The notes below the pieces were generated by a model. The model saw only the letters and a list, made by a program, of their open reading frames with translations. It made no database searches and was not told the origin of the DNA. A DNA stretch of 43,473 nt from Mycocentrospora acerina (taxonomy: Eukaryota > Ascomycota > Dothideomycetes > Pleosporales). The position numbers and the translations under genes are program-made. Location of the stretch: assembly GCA_022701365.1 (NCBI GenBank), contig JAKUHH010000107.1:1-43473 (forward strand), given 5' to 3'. This document shows, in pieces, positions 20,781 to 31,636 of the stretch. How positions within the stretch are numbered: the stretch's first letter is position 1; each line of letters starts with the position of its first letter.

Positions 20781-22736
20781 ATGGGTGAGTGATAGCATTA
20801 TGAGCCACCTATCGCCTGTTATTTCTAATATGTACCTCTAGATGCCACACGAGAGAAAGATCGCGACTCTTCGAGCGATGAGAAGGCGCCAGGGTATGCC
20901 ACTGCAGTCTACGACTCGGGACTGCTAGCGGGTGACTATGAGGGCAAGCCCACCGAAGAAGAGCTGCAGACGTTGCGCCGTGTTCCGGGCAAGATGCCCA
21001 CGGTTGCCTACATAATTTGCTTCGTCGAATTTGCCGAGCGAGCATCGTACTACGGCGTTCAGCAGCTTATCGGCAACTTCGTCAATCGTCCGCTACCAGC
21101 AGGCGGAAACGGCTGGGGTGCTCCTCCAAAGGGCACTCAGGAGACTGCCGGTGCTCTCGGACTCGGAACCGTCAAAGCCAATGCTGTCTCGCAATCCTTC
21201 TCAATGATGGTCTATGTGCTTCCTGTCTTATTCGGTTGGTTGGCCGATACGAGGACTGGTCGCTTCAAGCTCATCTGTTACGGTGTGATCGTTTTTGGTG
21301 TGGCTCATACTTTGATGGTGGTTTCTGCGTCCAAGTCTCTTCTGGCCGACGGAAGCGCCAAAGTCCCCTACTTGTTATCGCTCTACATCCTGGCTGTTGG
21401 TGCAGGTAAGTCTACCCTGTGGGGAAGTCCTAAATGAGCTTCGGATGCTAATTTGACTTCAGCCATGTTCAAGCCAAACGTCTCCCCGCTACTACTTGAT
21501 CAGATGACGACTAGGGTGCCGAAAGTCGTGACGACTAAGACAGGCGAGAGGGTTATCGAAGATCCCGAGGCAACTACTGAAAGAGTCATGCTGTGGTTCT
21601 ATCTTCTTATTAATGTTGGTGGTTTCATGGGTGTTGCCACAACCTACAGCGAGAAATACGTTGGCTGGTGGCTAGCATTTTTGCTTCCCCTCCTGCTCTA
21701 CCTGCCACTTCCATTCCTGCTCTGGTTCCTGAAAAAGCGATTGATTCTCCACCCACCTGCTGGAAGTGAGCTCGGAAAAGTCTTCAAACTTCTTGGTATA
21801 ATATTCCGACGAGGCGGATTGTCCAGGATCGGCCGTGGTGGGTTCTGGGCCCTGGGTATGCCTTCCAACATTGCAGCGGCAGGCTTGAATATTTCCACGG
21901 AATGGAATGACCAATTCGTGGAGGACGTAAGGCGAGCCTTCCAGGCCACTGGCATCTTTTGCTTCTTCCCAATTCAGTACCTCAATGACAATGGCATCGG
22001 CAACGCCGCAAGTTACCTGTCAACGATGCTCACAACAAATGGTGTACCTAACGACGTTATCGGTAACTTTAACAGTCTAAGTATCATCGTCGCCGTTCCA
22101 TTCTTCAATTATGGTCTCTACCCGGCACTCCGAAAAGCAAAGATTCACTATGGCCCTGTAGCTCGAATTACTACTGGACTCGCAATCTCCGCAGTCGGTG
22201 GCGCAGGCTACACAGTCCTCAACTACTATGCTTACAAACAGTCCCCTTGCGGTCACTACGGCTCCGACGACTGCGCCATCGGAACAGGCGTCGCGCCCAT
22301 CACTATCTGGTGGATGGCGATACCCTACGCCCTTGGCGGTATTTCAGAGATCTTCGTCAATGTTCCAGCCTACGGTATCGCCTACTCCCGCAGTCCCGTC
22401 AACATGCGAGGTCTTGTCTCTGCCATCAACCTCTTTAACACAGGCATGGCTTACGCCATCGGTCTCGCCTGTTCGTCTGTCATACGCGACCCTTACCTCA
22501 CCTGGGACTTTGGCGGCCCTGCCATCGTCGGCGCCGTTCTTTGCGTCGTCTTCTACTTCATGTTCCGCCATATTGACAAGGAGGAATATATCATGCGCGA
22601 GGAGAGTAACACGGATTACCACTTGGAAATGGAGGGTACAGCTAATGTTGTGCGACCGAACTCCATTAACCAAACAACGAACGATACCCCGGCTATTGCC
22701 AAGAATGAGGAGATGATGATTTCACAGAAGCAGTAA
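20781..22736 (+). CDS. POT/PTR2-family proton-coupled oligopeptide transporter, 3 exons
   Basis: Proposed exons are 20781-20784 (ATGG), 20842-21405 and 21463-22736, giving 613 residues, normal for fungal PTR2. Both introns are 57 bp: the first has donor GTGAGT, the second GTAAGT with a GCTAAT branch. POT landmarks are E64-F-A-E67-R68-x-x-Y71-Y72-G73 in TM1 (the proton-coupling ExxER-x-x-YYG motif), GWLADTRTGRFK (133-144), and FYLLINVGGFMG (235-246, PTR2 signature), with a TM10 Glu in GGISEIFVN. The hydrophilic N-terminus has the usual KPTEEELQTLRRVPGK lead-in, and the cytoplasmic tail is Asn/Thr-rich. It would import di- and tripeptides with protons at the plasma membrane. The four-base first exon is inferred from the frame and the splice sites; the rest is secure. 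No RIP damage. Confidence 0.92.
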
Positions 22737-23635
22737 TGAGTTGCTCGGGCTTATGCTGATAACAGTCATCTAGAGTGATTGCCTGCCGCTTCTTGGCATT
22801 AACAACATAATGCAACGTTTACTTCAAGAACACCTCAGTTGGTATATTTGTAAAAATCCGTGAAGGAGTTTTATAATAAGATTGGATTATTAGATATACT
22901 TTTTTTGGTATAGAATATGTATTTGGTCTTCTGTGATTTACTTTAACCTTGCAGCTGTCTCATGCTGGAACAACTTCCAGGTCGAACTACAGCAATGTTT
23001 GAGCGAGCACCTTGGATTGTTTAGAGAGAGGCTTCATTCTAGACACAAACGTGATGAAAATAAATATTGTGATTAGAAAATACGATGTTTTAAGATAAGC
23101 GTGTACTAGCAAGACTACGTTGCAATAAAACTTTAATCCTACTCCTAAGCTTTAACTCTAAAAAACTAAAACGGTAGATATACTTGACTACAAATAGACC
23201 ACTTTGTCGCAATATTAGAACGAATTTCTCTTTTGTTGTCAACTTAGCGAAAGCGCTTAGCCATGCACAATAATGCAAAGCCTGCTGTAATAGACTAGCC
23301 TTAAGCAGTAGAATTCAATGATTATTAATAATGAATTTGGCCTCTTAATGAGCGTACCTCTTTAAACACGCTGTAGTGCTGTGTGTGTTATATAACAAAC
23401 ACAATCTGACTTCCTTCTATCCGCACCCAACCCAGATAGGTAGCAAACACATTGGGATACCACTCTGAATAATTTCTAACCTAGATTACTTACCGTCTTG
23501 CCTTACATTCAAGCTCAGATATTCTTAATTAATACTTATAAAAACATTAACCCCTTCTTTACCTTGTTTAATGTAGGCTATGGAAACTGCAGTTTTATAA
23601 GACACCAATTTCTGCATTCATAATAAAACTCCTTT
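22737..23635. other. downstream of POT gene, grading into AT-rich DNA
   Basis: No gene recognised. Composition becomes AT-rich from about 22830. The 23400-23500 stretch resembles a decayed repeat edge but has no identifiable partner. Confidence 0.5.
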
Positions 23636-23914
23636 TTGTAATTAATTTGTCATGAAATCTCCTTTGACTATGTTTGACTCAGCCTGTATTCCGCATTACC
23701 CCTAAACTTCCTCCAAATCTCTTCTAAACTTTAGTGTATCAAGACATAAGAAGCATACCTAAGTAGAGTAGTATTTCTGTACACTCTTTGAAAAGCCTAG
23801 AGGTGTAGAGAATTTTATCCTAAATGTTTCTTCTGTCCTTGCTCTCCTATGCATTATAGCAGACTCAGACCTATTTCAGATCACTCTCGTCTTGACTGCG
23901 TTGTAAGGAGATAG
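23636..23914 (+). repeat. diverged solo LTR of the Gypsy-related family
   Basis: Resembles the Gypsy LTRs in order and spacing: TGTAAT start, GCATTACCCCTAAA, AGAGTAGTATTTCTGTA, GCCTAGAGGTGTAGAGAAT, AGATCACTCTCGTCTTGACT, and an end near GCGTTGTAA. Divergence is much larger than between the two LTRs of the complete element, so it is an old copy or a sister family. Ends are approximate. Confidence 0.55.
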
Positions 23915-25527
23915 GTTTAGAATTTTATATTTTAAACCCCCTATCCTAGCAGTTCTATATACCTTAGAGTAGATTAATACCTTGTCAAGATTGATTTTGC
24001 TCCTACCTTTGTTTGTACATATTAGGTGATTTCTTATCTTAGTCCTCGTCTTTGGCTTAGGTAAAGTCCTGATCCTTTATATTCCGTCTTTTTATTAGAA
24101 GTTCCTATGTATACTTCCTTACTGGTGGTATATTAACATTTTCTAGTTGAGTATTTAACCTAAGCAAGTCTGAAGTGTAGTCAGCATGTCAGTTTTCTGT
24201 TGTCACATAGCTATCTTAGGTAGGACTAGATTAAATAAAAATATAAATCTTTTGCAATTAAAGAGCTAGTAATTTCCTATTAAAGATTAATATTTCCTCC
24301 TTGTATTTTACTACTTATCTATTTATCTATAGTACTAGGTCAAAAGTCTTGTTAGAGCTACACTTAGTCCTTTTGACCTTGCAGACTCTAAATTACGCTC
24401 CTTAAATATTACTACTTTTGCAATACTAACTTAAGAGATTATAGGTCTAATGTTCCTGATTTTTCATTAACATTTTTTAAATTGAAAAATGTAATTCTAT
24501 AAAGCAAAATAAAACTATTAAAGCTAGTGCAGGTACAAATTCACTGCAGCTTAGTTTTACGTATTAGAGCGCATCATGCAGCGAATATTTAAGAGTTAGC
24601 ATAATAATAAATTCTTACCTACTAAAGCTTAGTTGTGCTACCTAACAAATTTCTTATCTTAAAATAGGCAAATAATTTTGTGAGAAAATAATTTAACTGT
24701 TTATATTTAATATGTGAAGCTCTTTAATAGGCTAAGATCTGTCTACATAGTTATACTACAAATAATTTTTTAAAAGCACTTTATATAAAGCACTTAAGGG
24801 AAAAGGACAAAAGAAATTAAAACATTGTTGAACTCTAAAAATTACCTTACTATTGTTTAACCTTACTAAAAAATACTGTTCTATGTTAAAAAATTTAAAT
24901 TTAAAGAGGAACAACAATTCTTTTCTAAGATAAATTGTGGTAATTTAGAATTTAGATACTGCACTAAAAAAGATTTTAACATGTTAAGAAGAATATTTAA
25001 AACAAGATAATAAATTAAAGGTTGAAATTTTAAGTGCAAGATTAGAGAGGTTAAATTAAATTTAATCTTCCTTTAATAGATTACAGTTTAGAAATTACCT
25101 ATATATTTATTAATTGTAGTATTATCTCACAACTAAATAGGTTAATAATGTATTAATACTAGGAATAATTAAAAAGAGTAACTTATTTCTTTAGAGCAAG
25201 ATTTGTAAAAGAAAATTGCAGTTTAAATTAAAAAATTAGTCACTAAAGGTTAAACAAAGAGTATTAAGATTATTGTAGGATTTAATTATATTAAGACATC
25301 TATTATTTTTACAGAAATTAACTTAATAATTAGTATACTAATTAAATTCGTCTTTAAATAATCTTAACATTTAAACTTAAGCTTAATTAATTAAGAAATA
25401 AATAAATAGAGAATTACTACTTTTGTAAATAATGAAAAGTGCATATTCAACTAATATTAACACATAAACTAGGAAGCTAATTTACTTCTCTTTTTTTTTC
25501 TTTTTTCTTTATTTATATTGTATCAAT
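23915..25527. other. AT-rich RIP-degraded DNA, nothing assigned
   Basis: About 1.6 kb of AT-rich sequence. A short block near 23935-23980 again resembles the 3' half of the LTR family. No domains readable elsewhere. Confidence 0.5.
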
Positions 25528-25906
25528 CTGCCTAGCAATAGGCCTCTGCAACGCGCAACAGGGGGCCACCAACAGGCCACGACAACGTGCAACAGGGGCC
25601 TAGCAACAGGCCTCTGCAACGCACAAAAACAAGAAATAGCAACAGCCTAATTAGCTGCCTGCTGCAGGAGCCTTAACGTAAAGGCCTACTACAACAAAAT
25701 AGACCTGCTCTAGAATAATCTACTGTTAGCAAGCTACGTAGTGAGAGCACTACTACTGTTTTACTAGGCTTCTAGGGCTCTAGAAAAGAGAGCTTAGCCT
25801 AGGAGGGAAAACAGCGCCCTATAGACTAACGTCTGCATAGGCATTATTATATTTAGTCTAGCTAGTTAGAAAGCTTAATTCAATATAAATAACGAAATAA
25901 AAAAAA
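25528..25906 (+). mobile_element. 5'-truncated copy of the Tad1-like LINE (3' end only)
   Basis: Matches the LINE at 53-3811 from inside its minisatellite through the A-rich tail: shared landmarks are GCAACGCGCAACAGGGGG, TAGCTGCCTGCTGCAGGAGC, CAAGCTACGTAGTGAGAGCA and the closing AATATAAATAACGAAATAAAA. The 5' end lies within the tandem array, typical of incomplete reverse transcription. It keeps more CpA than the long copy. It sits just downstream of the 3' end of the secreted-protein pseudogene on the other strand. Confidence 0.9.
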
Positions 25907-25919
25907 CTAGAGAGGCCCT

Positions 25920-27540
25920 ACCCTTTAGACAAAAACTTGTAACGCATGTAAGAGTAGGACCATCATATAGTAGGACATACTGATAGTAAACTTCATTAGA
26001 ATATCACCAGTAGAGGCATCTTCCACCGCTAAAGCATCGTTAGCAGCAGTCCTAGGGTCCGTCAGAGTCAGATAAGCCACCAAAAATAGCACCAGAATAA
26101 CTTAGTCAGTTATCACAGTAGAGGACAGGGTTATCGCAAGGGCCAGCTTAAGCAATTTAGATGGAGGTTGTAGTAGCAGTAGCAGCTAGCAAAGGTAGGT
26201 AGAGATGTAGCTTGCAAGAAACACGTAGACATATTAGTAATCTTAGTTGTCATAGATATGATTAAACTAATTGTTGTTATGTCAACAGTTGTTAACAAAG
26301 TCTTTGTCAAGACTACTGCAGCGATCACAGTTGTAGTCCGCAGGGTGTCAACAGTATTCGTCTCATATTTAATAGAAGTTGTAAGTTCATATTTGTTGTA
26401 GAAATAGGAGCTAGAATAATAGTATTCAGGTGATCTATTGTATGGACCACTGTCTTGTCTATTTAAGTATTTTATCTCCATTATATACAATGCAAAGGGA
26501 GCTTAGTAGTTGTTGTTACTAAGCGTACTTAATTTAACAAAGCAAGTGTAGCACAAACGTTGTGTGTAGAGCAGCTGAGTGATAATTACCCTTCTGCTAG
26601 CTTGGTGCTAAGTTCTTTGTAATAGGCCACGTGAGCGTAGCTTGCTTATGTGGCTGGTGAGCAGGGCTTGTAAGCGAGAGTCATAAGCGAGACTCGTGAG
26701 CAGGGCTCCGTTTTGTGACAATATTTAATTAGGGTGAGTGTTAAAGTAGGCCTAGTAAATGTTAACTACGTTGTAATAGCCTCTCTGTATGCCTTAGTCA
26801 TTGTTGTTTAGCACGCTATAAGTCAATCAGTTTATTGCTTTCAAGCAAGCCTTTTGCCACCTACAGCAGTCGCGAAGTATCGTGTCATAAGCATTGTTGC
26901 TGGGTTAGTGTCTTCTTATCATTGAGACTGAAGCACATGTCTCTAACTAGTAAGGCACTAAAGATGTTGTCGTGATTGTCCTGGATTCGTCAGAAGACCC
27001 TAATAAGATACTACCCTAAAGAGGGTACACTGTAGTCCCATCAGTAGTCATCAAGGTTTTAGGTACAATGGCCGTTATCTAGTTCATACTTGTGCTTGTC
27101 TTAGCCAATGTAATTTGTAACACAGCCGCGCTTGTAACAATTGTATGTAAAGTCCGTTCCAAAGTTCTACGTAAAATTAGTGTTAGCAGTATTTAATTGT
27201 GTTTCAGGTTCTAATAACGTTATATTTATTAACAAAATTGTCTGAAACACATTCGTAGATTTAGTTGTCTAAGGCTGGAATGTCAATGTGAGGGTTGTAG
27301 TTGCTGATAGTTAGGTTTAAGTTAATACCTTAACATGTAATTTAGCTAAGGTATTGTAAGTGAAACAATTTCTATTATAATCTATATTAGACAATATAAC
27401 CATATAAGTGGTGAGCAAGCTTTAGCTAAGGATTAGGGAAAACTGTTGTAGGAATTTGCTTGGGTACTGCAGAGATCTGTTAAGACTCCCAGAGACGCAC
27501 TAACAAGCAGCAGGAAGAGTGTAGTAGAGATCTTCATCAT
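25920..27540 (-). pseudogene. Thr/Ser-rich secreted or cell-wall protein, decayed
   Basis: The minus-strand ATG at 27540 (a second follows at 27537) opens with MMKISTTLFLLLVSASLG, a clear signal peptide with basic n-region and hydrophobic core, then a stop after about 38 codons. Downstream on the same strand, frames with stops repeatedly give Thr/Ser-rich stretches: about 27190-26970 (VTSAAVLQITLAKTSTS, then SSDESRTITTTSLVPY) and 26430-26220 (TLRTTTVIAAVVLTKTLLTT, then DITTISLIISMTTKITNMST). That composition is typical of adhesin-like or cell-wall mannoproteins. No conserved domain was recognised and the 3' end is unknown. A GC-richer block with short repeats (26600-26720) may be an insertion. 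Confidence 0.5.
26600..26720. repeat. short direct repeats in a GC-richer block
   Basis: GTGAGCAGGGCT occurs at 26657-26668 and 26696-26707, and AAGCGAGA twice between. The block interrupts the Thr-rich pseudogene and differs from it in composition; it could be a small insertion. No terminal repeats or target duplication were identified. Confidence 0.45.
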
Positions 27541-28913
27541 AATAAACCTTAACAACTCTAATCTAAAGTAATAAATGTTACCAAAGCTAGTTTATATTCC
27601 AATGGTGCGCAATTGCAGGTAGTTATCACCGCAGTACATGCACATACTAGTGCACTAAAGGTCACTTTTCAGGCCCAGTAACGTACATCCTTTGCTCGCT
27701 AGGCGCACTATAAATAGTCGTCAGGTTCTAGACAAAGCTGGAGTGTTGTGTAGCTAGCTAACTATTAATCTTTCACAATTTAAGCAACAGCGTATAAATA
27801 TTCTCTATCCTTGATCAAATGTAATTTTACTATTTTAGAAATCGTTGCATGAATAGGGTATATGTAAGTAAACAATCAGGAGGAACTTGTTTTATTATTA
27901 GGAGTGTAGGACTTAGAGACTATATAGGAGTTAAGTGCTCACGTGCTTGTACATGTGCCTGGACACGTGCTCTCACACGTGAAGGCTGACAGTATAACTA
28001 AAAGTCACTAGTTGACAATCTAGACTTCAGCTCTTAAAAGCCAAGGCTTTAAGTGTGATAACTTCCTACTTATTTATGTTTATAAAGGAGCAGTTAAACA
28101 ACCAAAGGTCAATAGGCTATAAACTAAACGAGTACATTAAAGGCATGCATTTAACAACGACCCAAGTGTATTTAGATCTTTCACATTCTTAAAACACGTT
28201 CTTAGCATTAGTTTAATATGTAACTCAAACACGTTCTAAGCCAGAGGTGAGAGTTCTAACTCTAACCACAAGAGCGTTAGTAGCGTGGCTAAAAAGAAAT
28301 ACTCATTCAAGACTTTATAGCACAACGCGTTGCTGCAGTGCTAAGCTCATAGTTTTTACAAACCTGAGACAACCATGTTGCTTAAATGACCAGCGTTGAC
28401 ATAAGATTCTCTTTTTATATGTGAATGCGAAGATATGAGTCTAGCTAATGTTATTAGGCTAGGAATTTTGTAGAGCAATTAGTTATAATCCCTAAAGCCA
28501 TCCTTATTTTACTAAGGTAATAAAGTTTACAATTACAAAGCCACTAGTTAAATTAATCTTTTTATTTAGGTTTACAAAATGTATCTCTAAACTTTGTTTA
28601 CTTCTCAGTTTTAGGTGTTCAAGGTAGCGGAAATCTGTGAAATTAGTAAAATCTTCCTAATGTTAAGTGATTTAAAACTTATTTCTTTGTCTTAAATCTT
28701 TGATTTATAAAACAAGATTAAATATATCTTGTTGCTATGATAACAGTGTAGATAAAAAAGATTACTTTTAAACTTCTTGAATTGTCTTACATTAAATTAT
28801 AAACTCCTGAAAATTGTTAAAATTTAACTTCACAAGAATATTGTATTTAGAATTTAGATCTAAAAACTTACTAGATTATGAATAGATTAGTCCTTCACAT
28901 TATGCTCACATTC
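27541..28913. other. mostly AT-rich, one coding relic, no intact gene
   Basis: Upstream region of the secreted-protein pseudogene, followed by AT-rich decayed sequence. Contains the relic at 27855-27975, described separately. Nothing else could be assigned. Confidence 0.5.
27855..27975 (+). pseudogene. relic homologous to 18700-18865, unidentified protein
   Basis: Reads KQSGGTCFIIRSVGLRDYIG then VKCSRACT on the plus strand, aligning with EQSGETFCIIRNVVLRDFIG and EYSRAYT of the minus-strand relic at 18700-18865. Similarity extends at the nucleotide level (for example AACAATCAGGAG and GCTCACGTGCTT-like segments). The frame closes at both sides. Family unknown. Confidence 0.4.
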
Positions 28914-29198
28914 TGTACCGTTTACGACGTAACATCCCTTTATTATCCATTAAGTAATTTACACCTATTCAGAAATAACATAGTACCTATCTAATGCCTA
29001 ATATCATGCCCTAGGCTAAGGTATATAAGGACGTCAGCAGTAAAGCTTTATAGAGTAAATTTTGTGTTTTCTCTGTTCAAGACCTACAGGTGTAGAGTAT
29101 AGCATCTTCACTATGCCCTCCTGTCCCAAAAATCCTACATGCCTTGTATTAGACTCAGATCTGATTCAGATTACACTCTACTTAGCTGCGTCGTTAGA
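28914..29198 (+). repeat. diverged solo LTR of the Gypsy family
   Basis: Begins TGTACCGTTTACGACGTAAC and ends GCTGCGTCGTTAGA, 285 bp, with internal landmarks in common with the 288-bp LTRs: GGTATATAAGG, AGCTTTATAGAGTA, CAAGACCTACAGGTGTAGAG and ACTCAGATCTGATTCAGATT-like 3' region. Flanking five bases do not match. It is more diverged than the copy at 9103. Confidence 0.75.
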
Positions 29199-29475
29199 TA
29201 ATTCTGATATTTATGCAAAAATAAATAGGCAATAAAACTGTGTCTTGCGGAAAGCACAGGACACATAGACTTCAGATGAATAGAAAATTAACTAAATTGA
29301 ATTCTGATTAGAAGATTGAAATTTTTAAATTAATAAACAGAAAGGAGGTTAACGTTTTATCATAAAAGTAGAATGACCAATCAAAGTCAAGCTCAGTCAT
29401 ACTATACAATTTGAAGTAAATCTAGTAGTTTAAGCTGCTTGTTTACAAAATAAGCTATCTTGTGTCAATCTAAAA

Positions 29476-31536
29476 TCAAGCATGCTCAGCTGATAGCTCA
29501 ACAGGACTACTTGGCACCTCTCTGTCTTCTCGCTTGTCTGGCAGCTCAGCGGGATTTGGGTCTACATATAGTTCCACTGGAATGTCCTGTGTTGGAAGTC
29601 CCATGCATGGAATCAGCTTATCGTTCCTGTTCGTTGAAGATTCGCCAGCCAATTCTGCACAAATCGTTCCTCTTCTTCTACTTCTTCGCCGCAGTATCCA
29701 AGCGGTCAACCCTACAATTAAGAATATGCCTACTACAGCCCCAACGACTGCGCTGGCAATGTATCGGGCGTTATTCCCTTTCCGGCTGTGATTCGTTGTA
29801 GTACTAGTGGTTGGAGAAGTACTCATCATAGGAGGGTTGAACATAGTGGAGATCGCAGCATTGGCGTAACCGCCAATTGGCTCTGTCAAAGTGGCACCGC
29901 CATATCCCCTACAGACTGTCAGATACTACCATCACAGAAAGAGAATAAGCGGCCTAGACGCTTACGATCCACCAATCACATCCACGATTTTCTGAGGGAC
30001 CTGATACTCTGGAGCGTAAGGATTGTACGATGTACTCCATGTAAGATTGCTCAAATCAAACAAAGCCACACCTCCCCACCGGTCACACGTCATGGTAGAA
30101 AGGTTTGGAAGCTGGCCGCTTGTTTCCACTGCGTATAATTCCGCATCAAGTGATCCCCCAACAGTCATCATCTGTCGCGGACCGGCAGTGTGGCATGTAT
30201 GCCCAAACTTGGGATTATTGCCAGAGTATAGCTTTGTCCAGATAAAGGATGGGAGTGAGAGTGCATACACGTCGTCATACATGATAGATTTTATTGGATC
30301 ATACCCTCCATAGATGTATCTGTCAACAAGTTAGGTAGTTATCTCAATCCGTTTGTACTCAAAGCCGTACATGATGTGACTTGAGTTATCTTTTGCGGAT
30401 TTAATTCCTGGGAGCACACAAAAGTCAACTCGCGGAGGAGGCGTTTCACCCGAGGTAGATTGGTTAAACCAAGTTATGTTGGCTTCGTTAAATGTATCGC
30501 ATAAGGAAACGGTGATAAAATCGATCTTCTTAGGTCAGCACAGAACAGAAGATTAGTTAAGAACTGGCCTACCATAACTCCATTATGAAAAGTATTTTTT
30601 TTATCGTTCGCACTATGCATACCTCCGAATGTTACCAGAGTGCCGTTAGTTGTCTTTCCAAATTTCAGTCCGTGCACTAATCCACCAGCTACGCGGGGAG
30701 CACCTAAAGTGTTCGTTGAGACATTTCTCGCGATTTGCGTAGCTAAGTCAACAATAATCATCCCCCCGAGATAGGTGACTTGATTATAGGTATCGTTCGA
30801 TATAGTGCCATTGATGTAATCCTGCATAGAGTACAAAACGTATGAGGATCCGCGATCGACTTGGCCGTTCAAGAAGAAAGCAATACCGAGAGAAATAGCT
30901 TCTGCGACTGCGCCCCAGTTTGGCCGCCGGGGCATAGCGTAAGTTATATCGTATTGGTCCCATACCATTAACTCAGTGTCGTATGACCACATCGAGTATT
31001 GGTCTGAGTCTGGCTGCTTCCAATCTGTATCACTTTTGTTAGCTAAGAAAGTGGAACCTCCGAAGGTGAACAGTCTCCGGTCCTTGGCAAGGCCTCGATA
31101 GAGGGCACCTCTGACCATGTTTGGGGGATTGGCATTCATCTTTGTGTTCCCAAACCTTCCGATCCGTTTTTCAGTGAAATTAGTGGTTAAATCCCATGGC
31201 ACACTCATATCTATCTCAAAAATATATTTGCCTTTACACAACTTAGTAGTCAACTCGACTCGTAGAATGCATAACTCACTAAACCCGAGCCAAGTAGATT
31301 CATTCGCGCGATATAGCTGGACTCCGCCATCCACAAAAACAGATTTGTCCCTTAGCATCGCTGGAGGAAACAGTAAGTATGTTAGTGTTAGATACAGCTT
31401 TTCACTAACAGGAATGATGCCAGCGAGTACACCTATCTCGAACGATATCAATTCCGTCATCTTCGGTCTTTGCTAGATGCCAGACCAGGAAATAGAAGAA
31501 GAGAACGTGCAACCAGATGCCTGGTCCGAAAACCAT
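29476..31536 (-). CDS. kelch-repeat type I membrane protein, 6 exons
   Basis: Exons (minus) are 31536-31410, 31360-31280, 31231-30573, 30528-30371, 30319-29966 and 29908-29476; introns of 49, 48, 44, 51 and 57 bp all have GT..AG ends and restore frame, giving 603 residues. A signal peptide (MVFGPGIWLHVLFFYFLVWH) is followed by RCTRWHHSSMLRDKSVFVDG (kelch-type opening), propeller blades with FTFGGS, TYLGGM, VTFGGM, SHIIYIYGGYD and TVGGS, one transmembrane segment (about 509-532, YIASAVVGAVVGIFLIVGLT) and a basic cytosolic anchor (RRRSRRR) with an acidic tail. Many N-x-S/T sites suit a secreted ectodomain. Ascomycetes have many such proteins of unknown function; a cell-surface sensor or binding role is inferred. 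An ATG at 31608 would add 24 residues before the signal peptide. A TATA-like TATATATTAT at 31620-31629 favours 31536. Confidence 0.88.
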
Positions 31537-31619
31537 CTTTGGTAAACGTTGATCTCTTAAGGGGGTGATGAAACTTGGAAAAATTGATTTTCGAGCGAGT
31601 TGACTCAACTGCTAGCTCG

Positions 31620-31629
31620 ATAATATATA
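31620..31629 (-). promoter_or_regulatory. candidate TATA box for the kelch gene
   Basis: TATATATTAT on the minus strand, about 85-95 bp upstream of the ATG at 31536 and only 12 bp from the alternative ATG at 31608, which is one reason to prefer the downstream start. Confidence 0.4.
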
Positions 31630-31636
31630 CAGTGAG

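Noticed and set aside
22198..22716. 172-residue ORF in a second frame of the POT gene
   Set aside because: Ser/Thr/Pro-rich shadow of the real frame, which has clear transporter motifs.
23636..29198. A second full-length LTR element bounded by the two similar LTRs at 23636 and 28914
   Set aside because: The two are strongly diverged from each other, no pol domains lie between, and the interval contains a LINE fragment and an unrelated pseudogene; they are better read as independent solo LTRs.
31537..31608. Longer N-terminus of the kelch protein starting at 31608
   Set aside because: It would put 24 residues before the signal peptide and start only about 12 bp from the likely TATA element.
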